Positions 4,583 to 5,585 of a stretch of DNA of 5,585 nucleotides are shown piece by piece (position 1 is the first letter of the stretch; each line of letters begins with the position of its first letter). The stretch is from positions 1 through 5,585 of the forward strand of contig JAAZBQ010000080.1 of the NCBI GenBank assembly GCA_012513725.1, read 5' to 3'. The translations under genes and the position numbers were made by a program. The DNA comes from Chloroflexota bacterium. Its GTDB lineage: Bacteria; Chloroflexota; Anaerolineae; UBA1429. The notes beneath the pieces are model-generated. The model saw only the letters and a program-made list of their open reading frames with translations. It ran no database searches and was not told where the DNA came from.

Positions 4583-5585
4583 TGGTGGCCCACGGGAGCA
4601 GGGCCCACGGGTCAAGGCTGATCGAGGTCATCACCTCTGCGGATCGGGCGGTGCGCGACCTGCCGCTGGAGCGCTTTTGCCGGACCGCCACGCTGCCCGA
4701 ACTGCTGGCCGAGTGCCAGGCGCTCGACACTTTTCGCCGGCGGTGCGACAATCTCTACGAGCGCGTGCGGGCCACCTTCTTTCTGTATGCCATCCACCGC
4801 TTCCACCTCCCGGCCGCCGCAGCCAACGGGGCGGACGGTTTTGCGCTGGCCGGCGCCATCCCCTACCGGGGGTACGAGTACCTCCTCGAGCGGCGCTTTG
4901 AGGAGGCGATCGACACGTTCCTGGCCTCCCAGGCTGCGCAGGGCCCCTCGGACGGCCTCTCCAGCGCCCTGGCCGTCGCCTACCATCAACTGGGCTTTCA
5001 GACCCTGGCCGACCAGGTGCGCCGCAGCGTGCGCTCGGTGCGCGGCAACCAGTGGATGTTCCGCATGGGCCATCCGGCGGACCACCCCCTGCGCATCCGG
5101 CCGGAACTGCTCCGCGCGGATGACGTCACCGGCCTCTACCCGCTCCTCCGCGAGAGCACGCCCGTGCGCATGGATCTCTCGCACAGCGGCTGGAGCGACA
5201 TCTTCTTTTTGGGAATGGACTATCCCGAGGGCGCCCGCGTGCTGAACGTGTCGATCGATCTCGCCGTGCGGGGGCGCGACGAACGCCCCGCGCCGCCGGT
5301 CGAGGCCTACCTGCGGGTGATCGACGAGCCGGTGCTTCGCCTGGTCAGCGTCGACCTCGCCACCCAGGCGGACGTCACGTCGTTGGGCGAGGTCTTTGAC
5401 TTTGCCCGCGACTATCTCGGCCTGCTCAAGGCGGCGCTCATCGCCGCGGGGATCGTTCCCTCGGGGATCGAGGGTGGCCAGCAGCCCCTCGAGGACCTCC
5501 TGGCCCGGGTGGTGGGCCCCGGCCGCGGACTGGAACTGGTCAGCCACGTGCGCGGCATCCCCCGCGGCTCGCGGCTGGCCGTCTC
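4582..5585 (+). CDS. N-terminal part of a large GHMP sugar-kinase-like protein resembling L-fucokinase (3' end outside window)
   Basis: The frame runs from ATG 4582 to the right edge without a stop (334 full codons). The ATG overlaps the upstream TGA (TGATG), with GGGAGA at 4568-4573 as ribosome site. Residues about 13-190 form a mostly helical region I cannot assign, with notable stretches ERVRATFFLYAIHRF (60-74) and GNQWMFRMGHPADHPLRI (155-172). From residue 193 the sequence follows the start of fucokinase-type GHMP kinases: PVRMDLSHSGWSDIFF (194-209) and VLNVSIDL (220-227) match the PxRVDxxGGWSDTPP...VL motif, GLLKAALIAAGIV matches the ALLKAAFICAGIV helix, and GLELVSHVRGIP-RGS matches the GxELxTxSxLPxGSGLGTSS ATP loop. 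The loop reads PRGSRLAV here (327-334), next residue Ser, so two glycines are lost. The expected product is a sugar-1-phosphate passed to the upstream nucleotidyltransferase. The sugar is not determinable and catalytic competence is uncertain. Confidence 0.72.
   Translation, partial: MVAHGSRAHGSRLIEVITSADRAVRDLPLERFCRTATLPELLAECQALDTFRRRCDNLYERVRATFFLYAIHRFHLPAAAANGADGFALAGAIPYRGYEYLLERRFEEAIDTFLASQAAQGPSDGLSSALAVAYHQLGFQTLADQVRRSVRSVRGNQWMFRMGHPADHPLRIRPELLRADDVTGLYPLLRESTPVRMDLSHSGWSDIFFLGMDYPEGARVLNVSIDLAVRGRDERPAPPVEAYLRVIDEPVLRLVSVDLATQADVTSLGEVFDFARDYLGLLKAALIAAGIVPSGIEGGQQPLEDLLARVVGPGRGLELVSHVRGIPRGSRLAV
4588..4617 (+). repeat. 15-base imperfect tandem repeat encoding AHGSR twice
   Basis: Two adjacent 15-base units (4588-4602 and 4603-4617) encode AHGSR-AHGSR, residues 3-12 of the kinase-like protein. 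They differ only in the serine codon, AGC versus TCA. It may be a small slippage duplication at a tolerant N terminus, or chance. Confidence 0.5.

Noticed and set aside
3779..4615. Minus-strand open frame (278 codons) antisense to the nucleotidyltransferase
   Set aside because: Same GC-driven shadow effect; the + strand gene has intact metal-binding and EKP motifs and a strong ribosome site.
4612..5547. Minus-strand open frame (311 codons) antisense to the kinase-like gene
   Set aside because: The + strand frame carries clear GHMP kinase motifs and a coupled start; the antisense product has no recognisable domain.

Overview
This 5,585-base window is dense, GC-rich bacterial chromosome. By eye it is roughly two thirds G+C, and all supported genes are on the + strand. 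The organism is probably a free-living, GC-rich bacterium. Chloroflexota is my best guess, from the gene styles (a RecJ-like tail, a UroD-like protein beside a Gfo/Idh/MocA oxidoreductase, an exported molybdopterin lipoprotein with a CPGFF motif) and from the clear TATAAT/TATGAT-type promoters. This placement is inference; no marker gene is present.

Layout. Bases 1-638 hold the C-terminal end of a gene that starts outside the window, probably the exonuclease RecJ. A 94-base gap with a good sigma70-type promoter (TTGCCG-N17-TATGAT) leads into a likely two-gene unit: a 333-residue Gfo/Idh/MocA-family NAD(P)-dependent oxidoreductase (733-1734), then a 353-residue uroporphyrinogen-decarboxylase-like protein (1780-2841). 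After an 86-base C-rich, G-poor gap comes a 221-residue exported lipoprotein with a sulfite-oxidase-type molybdopterin domain (2928-3593). A 128-base gap with a perfect TATAAT box and a strong extended Shine-Dalgarno leads to a second two-gene unit: a GalU-like nucleotidyltransferase (3722-4582), and a large gene that overlaps it by one base and is still open at the window end (4582-5585).

The last two genes are the most interesting part. The open gene has an unassigned N-terminal region of about 190 residues, followed by sequence that reads like the beginning of a GHMP sugar kinase of the L-fucokinase type. With the upstream nucleotidyltransferase this recreates, as two coupled genes in the same order, the logic of the fused fucokinase/GDP-fucose pyrophosphorylase (FKP): kinase makes sugar-1-phosphate, nucleotidyltransferase makes NDP-sugar. 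Both proteins depart from the classical glycine-rich nucleotide-binding signatures, so they are either a divergent subfamily or partly non-catalytic. The sugar and nucleotide are unknown.

No tRNA, rRNA, CRISPR array, insertion sequence or attachment site was seen. Long minus-strand open frames exist but look like GC-driven shadows.
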